This document shows, piece after piece, positions 48,151 through 61,880 of a stretch of DNA of 64,000 nt (position 1 is the first letter of the stretch; each line of letters begins with the position of its first letter). The notes below the pieces were generated by a model, which saw only the letters and a list, made by a program, of their open reading frames with translations, made no database searches and had not been told where the DNA came from. The stretch lies in the NCBI RefSeq assembly GCF_048771995.1, contig NC_133063.1, forward strand, positions 26,616,810 to 26,680,809. The letters run 5' to 3'. The position numbers and the translations under genes were made by a program. This stretch comes from Taeniopygia guttata (Eukaryota > Chordata > Aves > Passeriformes > Estrildidae).

Positions 48151-51100
48151 AATGTCCAACACAGCAGAATATTTACTTTATATCAACCTGTCCTACCCAG
48201 AAGATCCCCATTATTTGGATGCTACATCAGGACTATTCCAGCCTTGGTGTCAGTGAGGATTGGACTTCGACCATCTACTGGTACTGTACTAATAATTGTA
48301 ATTGTTTGGTCTTAGGAACATCTCTTACATACTTACCGCTCTGCAAAAGTCTTAAAAGGGTCCACATGATACAAGTCACTCTCATGCAGCCAAATTAATT
48401 ACTTGTAGCTGTTTGAAAATGCTTTAATTGTCTAAAACCCAGTGTTATTTGGGTTAGCAATTAAGCCCAAGACAAGCTTAATGAGAGCAGTAGCATATAT
48501 GAGGGTACTGTTGCTAGGCTCCTGCTTAAACTCCTTGAGTTTCCTTTGTTTAATTGCTCTTGGGAGAACAAAATATCTTCCTGAGACATCAAGTGCCTAA
48601 GCTGAAGCATTACTTGTAAGAGCTTAATATTTTCCATCAGGAGGCCAGACTGCTGATGAATCCCAATAATTGATGTAATGCAGAAGAGATTGTATATGAG
48701 TGCGGATTTTATCTTAGTGTTAGTATTGCCCCAAGGAAAATTACCATCTGTGTTCAATAAAGGATGAAACTCACTGCTTGAGTATGATTTTTGTGTTTAA
48801 TGCTTAGCATCAGTTCTGTTTCTGAGGCAAACCACTATTCGGGGTACTCTTTGGCGAAAAGTGCAGATGAAGAGGCACAATTCAAATACTGGAAGAAGGA
48901 TGTCTGTTATACAGTGAGATGCTCCAGAAAGTTTATTGTTTTTCTAAAATGATGTCCAGATGTCCAAAGTCTACTGTCAGCTACTTCTCTCATGAGGATG
49001 CCAGACATGCAGGAGAGCTGCCTGTGGCTGATGCTGCCTGTGCTCTGATCCTGATGTCATTCTGCTCTGGAACTGCTGGATCCAAACTGGATTAAAGCAT
49101 TTGCTTCAGAATATTAAGAGCACATAATTATCAACTGGACTGATAAAGGAGCACTCAAGAGTATTTGTGTTTAACATCAATCAATAAATATATCTACATC
49201 TTTTATATGACATTAAATGTGAATTGTAATAACTGCTGATCTCCATTAATAATAACAGCTACCATACATACATTTGACTGCACACTAAGGTTGCAGAAAT
49301 TGCGATCACTGCACTCTTTAATGCAGAAATTGCATTTGCTGAAAAGATGCAAAAAGACATATTTTAAAAGGAAACACAAGATCTTATTAATTTTTTAGTG
49401 TAAATCAGGGAAATCCAAAGCATTTCAGAGGCCTACAACAACACAGTAAAACTTCTATTTTTCTTCAGTTCCCTGTCATAATTCCCAAAAAACCTCAATA
49501 TTTTCAAAGCTTTACAATTATTTTTTTAAAAACACCAAAATGAACAACCACTCTGCTTTAATACTTTTGCTTACAAAAAGATGATAACTTTTACTTTTGC
49601 AGAATCATTTTTGTTTCACATTCCTTGCCTTAGTGGACAAAGTTTTGTAATGTTTTCAAAGAGTGTTCAAGCTAGCATTTTGTTTTATTGTGCAGCTTTT
49701 CTGGCATGTGGTTGTACATTTGCTGTTATTATTCTTCTTGATGCACTTACTGCTGCTTTCATCTTGCCAGACCCTATCTAGAAAAAAATCACTAAAACAG
49801 CTGCTATGCTGAGTGACTTCATGAAGAAGGAAAGGAGTGTTGGCTGCCTTGAAAATTTCTCTGGTGTACAGCTTTATCAAGTAAATATTGATAAAGTTGT
49901 CTTGATAAAAGTCACAGGTGCTTTTTTATTAGCATACTAGGAGTTTATTTTGGTGGGACAAGGATTTGGCCCATCTGTGTATTTTTACCGACAATCCTGA
50001 GCATGAACATAAAGTATTTAAAGTAGTTCTTTGGAGAATGATTTCTTACTTTAGTCAACTTTTTACAGTTTCTCATCTATGCCTCTGTTGTGCTTAGGTT
50101 GACAAAACAATTCTCAGTTGTAAACTCAGCCGTGAAAACTGTAAAAACACAACATGTCCTGCTTTTGCCAGCTGAAGTAGCACAACTAGCTAGTAACAGA
50201 AATAGTATCTGCTTCTGCCCTAAGATGGAGACATGCAAAATTTCCACAGAGTAAATCTTGGGGTCAGATTCTGGTTCCAGGTACAGCCTGCCAAATCCTG
50301 GGAAAGAGAGCAAGTGCTGTACAGATGCAGTTTAAAGCAGAAACTGGTTTTATTCAGTATTTATCTGCAGCTGCCCCTGTAGCATGTTTGGATTTTTACG
50401 GTAAACTTTATTTTACACATATGAACACAGCTGTAGCTGCCTGTACCCATCCGAGGGCTGCCAAGAGTTGTGACAAACATAGTTCCAGATTGTGCTGCAA
50501 TACCACAGATGTCACACACTGGAGCTGGTATGTGTGCATTCTCACCTGCAAGCAGAATTCTGTCTCAGCCCTAATTGTATTAAATAAAATACACGAAATC
50601 CTACATAAGAAAATTGCTGCCTAAAGGCCAACAGCTACAAAAGCCATCTGCAGCTTCCAGCCCCTCCCCCAGGAACACCATGGTCTGTGGGAAAGCCAAA
50701 ATAGGCCTTCCCATCCTGTTATCTCTTCATGCTTCCACTGCAATATTCTCTGGAGAAGAATGAGGTGAAGTTTAAATATTCCTCCATTGAACCCATAGGT
50801 TGAGAAACCCTTCTAGTGTGTTGCTTGCTAGGGTAAACTAAGCACTTAGGGTAGAATCTGGCTTTTATACTTCTATTTTAGTTTCAACAGCAACATTAAT
50901 AAAGCATGGCAGTTTGTCCTCATTTCAATCCAGTGGCAGCCTTGTAATACAAGATACTTTGATGTACAGTAATCTCTGTCTGCTATCAGATTGGGAGACA
51001 AAATCATGCTGCAATACAGAATCTGATAATTTATGTCACTCTGACTTAGGAGCATGAAGGTTGCATCTAAAATGTGGAATTTGGTCCTTACATATTGGAC

Positions 51101-51899
51101 TTTTTACAGAATTTTTTAAAATTGCTATTTGAAATATGTTATAACAGGTCTTTTTGTGTTTGCATGGATTTGTGTCTGTGACATTAGTAGCAGTTTGGCC
51201 TTTCAGCACAGTATTTATGGAAGGAAAGGAGAATTGGCAAAGGCAAGAATCACTGAACCATGAGTAAAATATTCAAACAGAGTAAAATATTGAGTGTTGG
51301 CTGGTGGATCTGACTGGATTTCAGGAATGGAATCATAAGCCCTCCCAGTTTGTCCTGGGTCATTATATTTGCTGTTGTGGGTTGTTGTGGGGTAGCATTT
51401 TATTCTCAATGTTCACAGAGAAGTTGAAAAGCTGCCCTAAGAAAGATGGAGTTCCTGGTTCATTACGCTAGTTTCTCATGGGGAAAAGTTAAGTATCCTT
51501 AAACCCAAAAAATGATAAAAACATGCTCCTGAGTAGTAAGATCTAATCAGTAGTGTTATTGTAGACCACCAAGTAATTAACCACAAACTAGCTTTACTTC
51601 ATAAAGTGAAATATTTTACTTTTTAGCCTTCCTCTCTAGGAAGGTTTTCGAGTGTCTCTGTCAGATCTGAATGTCCTTAACAACTGACCACAGAATAATG
51701 TGTATTAAAATTCAGGCAGATTTATAATTTCAACAGGATCTAAAATAATTCTAATGGGAAGAAACTAAAATAATAAAGACCTTCTTTCTCTATTGCATTA
51801 GCAGCATCAGCCAGAGATGATCAGCCATCAGGATCTTAGTGTTCCCAGAAGGAATAAGGAATAATTCCAATAGAATGAAACCACCTTCAGATTTGCATT

Positions 51900-51930
<31 letters not shown>

Positions 51931-52063
51931 AAGGTGCAGTGAATGCTTTGCCCTAGTATGATGCAAAGGGAGTTCTAAGAATTAAAATGTACTTTTCCTT
52001 AATAAACTGCTCTGAAGACACAGAGAATGCCATTTATATGTTAGTTTATTTCATGCATTTCTG
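48151..52063. other. non-coding DNA, no gene recognised
   Basis: AT-rich sequence with an A-rich tract at 51900-51932 (two runs split by one G). Short frames such as 50325-50624 lack domain or splice support. GAGTAAAATATT is repeated near 51,262-51,295. Confidence 0.5.
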
Positions 52064-52064
52064 C

Positions 52065-52640
52065 CATAGAATAACAGAATGGTTTGTGTTGGAAGAGACC
52101 TCTGTGGTTTATCTAGTCTAGCCCCCTTTCATGGGCAGGGACACCTTCACCCAGAGCAGGTGGCTTAATAGCCCATTCAGCCTTGATTTACACTTCCCAG
52201 GGCCTTCCAGCCACAGCTTCTCTGAGTAACCTGTGCCAGTGCCTCATCAGCCTCACAGTAAAAAATTTCTTACTTGTATCTAAAATAAGTCTACCCTCTT
52301 TTAAAGGGTAAAAAGATTAAAAGAGGGTAGATTAAAAGAGGGTAGACTGTTAGATTAAACGAGGGTAGATTTATCCTATCCCTAGACACCCTGATAAAAC
52401 ATTGTCTATCTTTCTTAAATGCCCCTGAAGGTTTCCAAAGGGCGCATTAATGTCTTTCCAGAATATTCCCTTTTCTAGGTTGAACAACCCACTGTCTCAT
52501 AGCAGAGAATCCACTATGTTCATAGCAGAGTTGTTTCAGACCTCTAATAACCTCTAATGACTGGAGTCCCTCCTCTGGAGCCACTCACACATGTCTGTGT
52601 CTTCCTTGTACCAAAAACCACGGAGCTAGATGCAGAGGGG
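52065..52640 (-). mobile_element. CR1 LINE 3' portion, about 570 bp
   Basis: The plus strand begins CATAGAATAACAGAATGG and continues GTTGGAAGAGACCTCTGTGG, CATGGGCAGGGACACCTTC, then CAGTGCCTCATCAGCCTCAC and TTCTAGGTTGAACAACCCA. This is the CR1 3' region in reverse complement, nearly in full order, with the inverted/tandem repeat at 52,290-52,369 added inside it. Confidence 0.9.
52290..52369. repeat. inverted plus tandem 15-mer inside CR1
   Basis: TCTACCCTCTTTTAA (52290-52304) is the exact reverse complement of TTAAAAGAGGGTAGA, which then occurs at 52317-52331, at 52332-52346, and with one change at 52355-52369. The normal CR1 sequence has no such array here, so it arose after insertion. Confidence 0.95.
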
Positions 52641-55600
52641 AGAAATGTAACTCAGAGAAGTGCTGTTCTGCAGTGTACCCTCAGTACCTTGCACCCCTAA
52701 TAATGTAATTTCACCAACATCCAAGTCTAACTGCATGTAGTTTAATATTAGTGAAAGGCATTGGTATCAAAGCTGAGATAAACATGTAGGGAATCTTAAA
52801 TATGTGAGTGTAGGAAGAGAACAGATGACCTAGGAAAGGAGGATGTCAAGGGCTGGTCAAGCAGCATTCTTGTCTTCCAGTCTGTTCTCCCTCTGCTACA
52901 AAAACTTCGGTGTTATTTGATTTCCAGAAAGGGCACACGCCACATTTCACTGACCTTTTTGTTAGGGGGCACAGTAGATGAAATGAATACAACACAACAG
53001 TGTTTGCTGGCAAGTTTTTACACCTTATTTGCTTGTGCAAAAGAAACAACTGGACTCATAACTCCAATCACAAAAAAGGACAAAAAGGGCTACACTACTA
53101 TAAGCAAGCAGCTTGATGGAGACCTCCCTCTCTGGCCTGGATGCAGCAGCATCTTTCACCTCTGCAGCAAGAAATGCTAGCCCTGAAATTCCACATACAG
53201 ATCTGCACACTCTGAGAGAACCACAAGGAGATGAGGTCCTGCAAGTCTTTTTCTAAAGAGCAGTTTCAGAGATTCTTGCAGTCAAAATTGCTATTGGAAA
53301 TTTTTCAGCTTTTTTTCACCTGAAACTTTAGCTGAGTGTTAATTCTCTCACTGGAATTCTGCCCTCCAACTCTTGCAGACAGGGGGTCAGATTGTCTGTG
53401 GCAGCCACCTTGTACCCGTCTTTTGGCAGAGTGGGGTGGCTGACAGGGAGTTCATAACAGCACTCTCAGTCTTTCTATTTGGGGTCCCAGTGTGGGTTAC
53501 ACCACAGGGGATGAATGCCAGCTGCTCCACTAGGAAAAAAAATCACTTTATTTGCTCCCCTCCCTGCATTCGTTGCTCTTTACGGAAAAATCATACTCAA
53601 ACTATGACCTCTAAATTCCAACACAGAGCTGTATCTAAGTAAAGCCTTTCCCGCCTTTACTGAAATATACAGGTGCCTAAGAAAACTCCCAAAGGTGACT
53701 TTCACCCAGTCAGAAAACTTCTAGGTGTCTTCAGTGACACTTCTATAACTTCCAGTAGTATGAAACCATCTGCAAATTTCAGACAGTGGTTTTAACTGAA
53801 AAAAAATGTGATTCTGGTGATAGATTGCAATGAAAAGTCCTAAAAATGAGTAATATGACAGCATAAAATGCTTTTGATCTTGTTAGACCTAGGTTAGAGG
53901 CTTAAGTAGTACCTGAATGTAAGGCTCAGAGATATGATCGTACCTTGGTATAAGAACTTCATTACACCAGTCTGTTCAAAACTTCTCTGTCATGGGGAGA
54001 CGATTTCTTTGTAAGAGTGTCAAATGAACACACATTTACCATTGAACTTATTTTACAGTAGATACAAGTACATAATTTTCTATTCTATATGCAACAATTG
54101 TGCTGGGGATTCATCTCATTGTGCTTTACCAAATCTTGCTGCAAGTAAGAGTTGTCAGAGTTGTTCTCTGCTGCTGGGCCCCTTGTTCCTCACTTTTATT
54201 TCACAATTATAACAAGCAGGAGGTACCAAGAGGGCATATAACTTTCAAAGACTATTGTCCAGGAGCTGTATTTGACTTTTGTGTGAGTCAAATTCCTAAT
54301 TCTGTAGCTTAATGCTCATGGCCCCATACAGTCACCCTGTGAACAGGCAAACCCAGGAGTGCAACAACAATTCTTTTCTTGAACTAATATAATGAGGTTG
54401 GGATTTTTTCTTTTGTTTGCGGGCTTGTTTGTTTGTTTGTTTTGAGTTTGTTTTGGTTTGGTTTTTGGGGGATTTTAGTGTGTGTTTTTGTCACAGTCCA
54501 TAAAAGGAATCTGAGAAGAAAGGGAGCAGTGGTCTGTAAATTATACTGCCAGCACATGCTCTTAACTGCAATACTGACATGTACTGGCTGATCCAGTATT
54601 TAGTGGAAGACAATTTCTCAGCAAAGAGTTACAGACTGCAGTAGGGCTGCTGCCAGAGCAGAATGTCAACTCAAGCAACAGAAGCCTTGAATCCCTTGTG
54701 GCTGTCATGAATCCTTGCTGGAGGACACCCCATTAGGCTTTAAATTTTCACGCACTGCAGAACTGCCAGTTTTTTCTTACTCAGTTTCAGTCATTCATTA
54801 CTTTGTATGTCGCACTTTTTTAATCATGAATCTCAGTAGAGAATTTATGAGCAACTCCACACATTCATAAGAACATTCCTTACATTCTCCTCCTGAAGGT
54901 AACTTTGTAACCCTGTGTAAAAGAAGATGACAATGAGATCATCTGTAAGGGAGTCCTGGATCATTTCATTGTTACTAGAAACACAATCAAGGGAAGAAGA
55001 GACCATTTGGAGTATATTTTTGCCAATCTTCCATCATACAGTAACACACAGTCACTGACATCTACATTACTGCATAAATTCGGCTATTTCTTTCCTTTCC
55101 CCCTGTTAAATGACATCCCAGGAAAAATCAGTGTCTGAACTTCTGTGGAACAGTAATATTTAATGTTAATTTGTGGTACCATAACAATGGGGTGTTTCTC
55201 CCCTTTGGATTATAAGAAAAATATTTCTCACAAGACTAGTGAGAAATAATGAAGGTATAAATGATTGCCTCTTGTTTTGCTGAAGAAATAAAAAATCTTC
55301 ACTGCCTCAAAGCTGGTCAGAAAGCTAGGCTTATTAGAAGTCATGCATTCTGAACAAAGCTTTTTATCAATAGCTTGACCTAACAAAGATATTTGTAGAG
55401 GAGATTTGGTGCTTTGGTTAGTTGCTAAACATAGGTCAGAACAGATCAGTTCAGCCCGTGATTCAGATAAAGCTTCAGTAGTCAAAACACACATGGTGTT
55501 CAAGAAAATGGAGTGACAGGACTATGATGGTCTCAGCTTGATGTAAATTTAACAGGACTAGAGGGCAGAGCACCTAAATATCTTGAGGACAGGTAAACGC

Positions 55601-56061
55601 AGTGGCTGTGAAATGTGCTGTCTGCCACCCATTCCCTAAGGAGCAGCAGCATTCCTCTAAATCACCAGGCAGAAACAATTTCTCAGGCAGCAATAAACTT
55701 CAGCTCTTATTTAGCCAAATCATTCCCATGTGTTCAGTTTTCTCTGTATTACTACTGATATTGTCAGCAGGGCTGTCCATTACTGCTAAGTCTTTGTTTA
55801 GCATCAACCGGACTTGTGAGGTCCAAAGGGAATTGGATTTTTTCTCGGGGAATCCTAGGTGTGACAGGATACAGCCTGAGGGAACAATTTGATTCAGCTT
55901 TACAGAGAGGATAATTGCATTCAGGGAATTCAGATGCTGGTAGGAAGTCTTGTGTTGAATTCTGCCCTAACACGGATGTCCAAGAACACAGCTGCGAGTA
56001 ATGAATCACATTTCCAGTGGCAACCATATGGGGACTTTTTCCCCTCTCAGATTTCTTTTGT
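52641..56061. other. non-coding DNA
   Basis: No gene recognised. A G/T-rich stretch with GTTT units lies at 54,425-54,470. Frames up to 96 codons occur without splice or domain support. Confidence 0.5.
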
Positions 56062-56648
56062 TGTCGTTTAACCCCACCCAGGAGCCAAGCTCCACAGAGA
56101 TGCTCCTTCATGAGTAGGACTGGGAAGAGAATCGGAAAGGCAAAAGCTACAAAACCCATTGGTTGAATACAGACAGTTTAATAGGGAAAGCAAAAGCCAC
56201 ACATACAAGCAAAACAAAACAAGGAATGAATTTATTGCTTCCTGTGGCTGGGCAGGTGTTTCAGCCACCCCCAGGAAAGCAGGGCCATCATACTAATGTC
56301 ACTTCAGAGGACAAACTCCATCACTCCAAACATCCCCCCAAACCCTTCCTCCTTCTTCTCCCCACTTTACACATTGAGCCTGATGTGCCAGGGTCTGGAA
56401 TATTCCTTTGGTCACTTTGGGATCACCTGTCCTGTCTGTGTCTTTTCACAGCTTCCCAGGCACCCCCAGCCCTTTCCCCAGTGAGGTGCTGGGAAAAGCA
56501 GGGAAGTCCTTGGCTCTCTGCAATCCTCGCTCAGCAATAACAAAAACACCTCTGAATTATCAACTCTGTGCTCAGCACAAATACAAAACACAGCCCCACA
56601 CCTGCCACTGGGAAGCACACTAATTCTACACCATCCAAAACCATCACA
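56062..56648 (-). mobile_element. ERVL-type solo LTR, avian
   Basis: About 587 bp bounded by TGTCG on the plus strand and CATCACA at 56648, so on the minus strand it starts TGTGATGG and ends CGACA. The wording TTTTGGATGGTG, then TTGTTATTGCTGAG, then AAGTGACCAAAGGAATAT, follows an LTR very common in birds. The poly(A) signal ATTAAA is at 56177-56182 (minus strand); the TATA box of the type is mutated to GTGTAAAG. No target-site duplication is visible and many differences exist, so it is an old insertion. The 131- and 125-codon frames over it are not genes. Confidence 0.75.
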
Positions 56649-59600
56649 GAACCTCAGAATCTCAAGCTGAGCAAGATACAGAGGAAAGATCAAAAAGAAA
56701 AAGCTCTTTCCAAAAGTGCAGCACCTCAGAGGCCAGTATGCAAGGCTACACTGCCAGGTGGTTGCGCTGCCATTGCACTGCAGCTGTTAACTGGAAGTAA
56801 AGCAGAGGTACAGGCTCTAAGTATGGGGGTCATGGGTTTGTTCTTTCATCTCTGAGATACTCTTCATATTCCCAAATTAATATATGGTGCAATCATTGGT
56901 CTCTATCACACTGATTTCCCAGATATGCTTGAGAGATGGGGAATGTCAGATAAAGATAACACAGTAAAAGTTAATTGTTCAAACAGGATCAAAGCAAGAA
57001 ATTTCCAGAGGATCCTTCAGATAGAAAGCATGAACTCATAGTATATAGCTGTAAAAATTACTCCCTTAGTAAAACAGCCACAGAATACAGGCAAAGGTCC
57101 CTTCACTTTTTCCCAAAAGATCCAGATAAAAGTCTGAAGAAAAAAGAGTAATATAAAAACAGCAAAATGCACTAAATGGAGCAGTCCATGTTCTAGGACT
57201 TCTTGTAAGTTATCACCCTAATACTAATGCTCTGGGCTGCCAGGGAGTCGGAGAAAAACAGGCCTGTAAAATGTATTGATTCCTCACAATATTATTACCA
57301 GCAGAACAAGCAGTACTAATATTTAGTCTTGCTCCTCTCCTTTCCACCACAGAAGATAGTGCAAAGAAAGCCTTGAAGATATGTAGTTGCCAGGTATATA
57401 TCTGGAAAACAGGCATTCTTTCTTGGAGATGGGGATGCATTCTCCCCTGGGAGGCAGTGTCAAGTGGTGGCAAACTTGATGGTGAACCAGTATTTTGTGC
57501 TCCCTGACTTCTTGCAGAATTTGTTGTGGCCACAACTTTGACACAACTCTTGGCTATCTCCTGTTCTTCCAAGTTTTGTAAAAATTGTATAAGTCTTTGC
57601 CACAGCACCATTGATTTGAACAGAAATGCAGAAAGTTTTTGCTGTTATGATACCTCCCATTATTATCCATAAAATAAAGGGCTCACCAAGGCAAGTTAAC
57701 AAGGAATTTTAATAGACATCCATGTGCATGTCTAATAAAAAATAATAAAATTATATATATATTATTTAGAAGATGAATGTGCATTCCTATTATAAAAAGC
57801 TAAACTTGACAGGAGAGAAAGCATATTTTACTAGCAAGCTGATACAGTTTGTAAGAGTCAGGTAAGATCACCCAGTCCCTTCATCAAGCCAGACAGAAGC
57901 ACCAAGCTCCATGCCAAACAGGTGTTGGAAAAGATACCTGCCTACACCATTCTTTCTACTGCCACATGGGCAGTAATATGTCTTGCGCTGGATTGTCAGC
58001 TGTTCCAAATAAAGAGTGACATTTTATACCACAATAATTTTTTTTTTTTTTTAGCAAAGCAGTACAGAATTAACTGGATTAAGCATTCTCTTCTATACTG
58101 TTGTTATGTACTGCTAAATACAAAATACCTGAACCATAGACCACATATCTGACTGTGGTTCTGTTTGTGCATATACATAACAAATAAAAGCAAATATTTA
58201 ATTTACAAATAAATTATGTCTTCAGAAGATGGGATATATCACAGTAGCCACAGAAAAGGAGAAAATATTCAGCACTTTGAAGGTTGAGTACTAAAAATAT
58301 TACACTATGATTTTTATGATAAAGGAGGAAAGAGCTTTTTTTTCCAAACTAGAATAAAATTGTACATGTGCTTCTAGACTTAAATATCCTTAAACACCTT
58401 GACAAGAAAATAACCTCATGAAAACATGCAAGAATATTCTAGGAAGGAACCTGTCTTCTGTTCCTTGTAGTACAAAACTGTTCAAGACAAAAATCTCCTA
58501 CTCAGTCTATCATTTCATAAACAGGTTTTCAGTGCAGATCACATATTCAGGCACCTCAGCCCCACCAACAGAAGATGAAGTGTCTATAATCCCTTCCCAT
58601 CCTTACTGAGGAGGCAGGCAGGCAGGGCATATTGAGGAAGACATGAAAGAATAGGGACAATGTTCTACCTGGGAAAAACCTTGCCCTGAACATGTAGTCT
58701 CCTCAGATTTTGGGAGTGGTTCTTCACCACAAACCATCTGTAAGCAACTGCTCTGTGCCTAGAGCAGTGGCTGTTCTTCCAGCTCATGTTGCAACTTGTG
58801 TGAACTCCTCTGCAGAACTCATTAAGGCACCTGGTTGAGGTGGTAAAAGGAAAGAAATTTTCATCATTTACTAGAAGACATAATTGTAAAACTGGTATTA
58901 AGGACTTGGAGGGATTATAGAAAATCGTCCAGGTGCTTGCAAAAAAAACCCTGTTATTCCACTAGGAAGAGCTGGAAGGATTGCTATTTCAGCTAGTTTT
59001 CCTGTATAACTCATAAGTATTGCCTGTCAAATCCCAAACTCTTTATCCAGACAAACTCCTGCTGAGCAAATGGAATTTTGCCCGAGGAAGGACTGAATGA
59101 GGTTTTCTGCAGTTGAGTCCCTGAGCCTGGCACTGAAGGACTCATTGTCATGATAACACAACCTATTATCACCGAATCTGACACATTTTGATACACGGTC
59201 CATGTACATTTGTTTAGTCTGGGAATTCATCTGGCACCAAATATACAGAATGCACTGGTCAAATGTGTGTTTGTCCCATACACACCTATAATTCATGCAT
59301 TTCAAATAGCAAAAATTATATTTTCTATCATTTTTGTGCTAGGTAAGAATACAAAAATAAGTGGGTTTTTTTGTAACTGTCAAGCTTTCTTCAATTTGTG
59401 GTTGTCCTAAAGACAGAACACTATTGACAATAACTTCACTGTCCTTAACTGTCTTTTATTCCTCAGAGGCATCCCTTAAGAGCTGCTGTATCAGAAAGCT
59501 GAAAAACATTGCTACCTAAAATTATTTCCTTTTAGGTACTAAAGCTGCAGACACATGTAGTCCACAGGCTAAGTAATTATTAAAATTTGACAACAAAAGG

Positions 59601-59810
59601 CAAGGTTCTGATGTTTTCACTTGCTCTTTGACAGAAAATTTTTCAGTGGGTCTACTCCTGCAATGAAGTAACATAAGGTAAATGTTATGAACAAAACAGC
59701 CTGGCTGGGACACTTGGCTTGGGCTAAGTACTGACATTGAAATATTAATTAGCTAATTCCTCCTGAGAATCACCTACAACCCCATCCACACTAGGACCTG
59801 GATGCAAAAT
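56649..59810. other. non-coding DNA
   Basis: No gene recognised. The minus-strand frame of 132 codons at 57213-57611 is uninterrupted but shows no domain, and no splice sites or promoter flank it. Confidence 0.45.
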
Positions 59811-59814
59811 AATC

Positions 59815-60175
59815 CAGTGGAATCATGGGAGGGGGTTTTTGGGGATAAAAACACCCCTAAATGGAAGGCTGGGCACAGTGGAGGGGGCTGGATGGATGTG
59901 CTGGTTGGGGAAAAGGGAACCTCATCCCTAGTCTGTGTCTGACCTGTCACCATAACCTGCAGAGGACCAGACTGGACTGGGCTGTGGGAAGCAGGAACAA
60001 AGAAACACACACTTCCTGGCATTACCAGGAGGGAGAGTAAAGAGGACGATCTGCTGGGACTCCAGATACGGACTGCACACCTCTTCACCTCCAGCTACCA
60101 GCGTGCCACTGGGACCCCTGCAGAGCTGACTTTTAATAAAGAGCTGACTATTAATAAAGGCATAGACCCTGTTCA
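59815..60175 (+). mobile_element. probable retroviral LTR 3' portion
   Basis: GATAAAAAC at 59844-59852 is a possible TATA box. A GC-richer leader follows, then CTGCAGAGCTGAC and two AATAAA signals in an 18-bp tandem duplication (60123-60158), as in the R/U5 of some passerine LTRs. Both edges are uncertain and no retroviral gene is near. Confidence 0.4.
60123..60158. repeat. 18-bp tandem duplication with two AATAAA signals
   Basis: GAGCTGACTTTTAATAAA and GAGCTGACTATTAATAAA differ at one base; each carries a poly(A) hexamer. Confidence 0.95.
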
Positions 60176-61260
60176 TTTCAGTAAATAAGAGCATTATCAT
60201 GCAGCTTTAAATTATTGGTCTTTATCAATACTGTGTGCACAGGTATCTGCTGTAGTCTTGGAGCACTGCAGGACCTTGAAATTGTCTTGACCTGGATTTC
60301 GCTGGCCCTGGGTAACTTCCATTATTATTCCTCATAAATGAATTACACAGATTGTGTTTACCCTCTGTTGGAGGCACAGCACTGTGTGTTATTGTTATGT
60401 CTAATGTCAGCATTTGCTCAGGGCAGAACCAGACAAAAATAAATTGGCTGAGATTAACCTAACACACTTGCATTGCACAGGCCCACATGAATGCCAGAAG
60501 TAGCAAATTATGAAAGAAAGTAAATCTAAGTCTTTTGAATGCAAAAACTTCTGCATAAGTGCTCTCAGAGAACTCACTTCCCGTTTGACCCACAAAAGAG
60601 GTGCCTTGGTTAGATTTAGCCAATTCAGCTAAATGCATGAAAGTCCAATTATTCTGTAAGACATGAATGAGCAGATACTACTTGGATGATCTAACATCAT
60701 TTCCATGGGCTTGATATAAAACCTGAACAGACTGACGCCTTAAGCCAAACATCTGAATGATAAGCATGAGATCTACTCCCCTTTTCTGTTCATTTTGAAG
60801 GTAGTAGGCTGTTCTCTGCGCTGATCTAGTGCCCTGAGAACAGTAAAGCAGCTATGTCTGTTAAAACATAGTCACACGATTCCTTTTCAGTGGCATTTGA
60901 AAAGGAGCTGTGAATATTTCAAAATAGAAGGCCTGAAATCATACTTAACAACACAAATGAGTGACTTGACTTCCAAATTAATTGGGCATTTGAAAGTTCT
61001 TATCCAGCTGTTGTTACTAAGCACCCTAAAAAACAAAGACACTAAACAAACTAACTACATGCATGATACACAGAGGAACATGTATGTGCAAATAGTCATC
61101 CTCTTATGTTCTTTCTGTCTTTACCTAGCAAAAGACAGAAAGTGTCAGAGGAGATGTATCAGAGAAGACTCAAGAGAAAGCTTGAACTCAATAAATAGCA
61201 GATGGTAGGACAATCTCCACTTAGCCCACATGACAGTCAGGATCCCTGGATGACATAAAT
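60176..61260. other. non-coding DNA
   Basis: No gene, RNA or mobile element recognised. Confidence 0.5.
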
Positions 61261-61263
61261 TTT

Positions 61264-61880
61264 ATTCATAGAATCTTAGAATAAGCTCAGCTGTACCTAT
61301 CAGGATTTTTTACTACATATAGCAGCACACAGGGGCACATCAGGATCACTCAGTCCATCTCCCAGCCCTGCACAGGACACCCCAAGAGTCACACGATGGG
61401 GGTGTCAAGAGTCACACGACGCCCCCAGAGTCAACACACCTGAGGGTGTTATCCTACTTGAACTCTGTCAGGCTGGTGCTGTGACCACTACCTTGGAGAG
61501 CCTATTCCAGTGCCCAAACAGCCTCTGGGAGGAAATCCTTTTCCTGATATCCAGCCCAAATCTCCCCTGGCAGAACTTCAGGCCATTCCCTTGGGTCCTG
61601 TCAGTGGTCACCCCAGAGAAGAGATCAGGGTCTGCCCCTCCTCTTCCCCTCACAAGGAAGTTGCAGACTCCAATGGGGTCTCCTCTTGGTCTTCTCCAGG
61701 CTGAACAGACCAAGTGCCCTCAGACCCTCCTCATATGGCTTCACCTCAAGGCCCTTCCCATCATCATGGCCTCCTTTGGACATTCTCTGATAGCTTAATG
61801 CCTTTTTTTTATTGTGGTGCCCAAAACTGCCCCCAGAACTCAAAGTGAGCCCACCCCGCTGCAGAGCAGATGGACAATAA
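61264..61880 (-). mobile_element. CR1 LINE 3' portion with foreign insert
   Basis: The plus strand starts TCATAGAATCTTAGAATA (reverse-complemented octamer tail). After an interruption it continues CACTCAGTCCATCTCCC, CTTGGAGAGCCTATTCCAGT, CTTCTCCAGGCTGAACAGAC and GTGGTGCCCAAAACTGC, the CR1 3' region in order. The interruption, at about 61,284-61,335, contains a 43-bp exact copy of sequence at 62,681-62,723. The 146-codon minus-strand frame at 61,625-62,065 is mostly CR1 UTR, not a gene. Confidence 0.9.
61292..61334. repeat. 43-bp dispersed exact repeat, copy 1
   Basis: Identical over 43 bp to 62,681-62,723, same orientation; flanking bases differ at both ends. This copy lies inside the CR1. 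Confidence 0.95.

Noticed and set aside
55764-56159. 131-codon minus-strand frame
   Set aside because: Partly inside the U5 end of the ERVL-type LTR; no domain seen.
57213-57611. 132-codon minus-strand frame
   Set aside because: Long for the region, but no family resemblance, splice sites or regulatory context; overlapping frames exist too.
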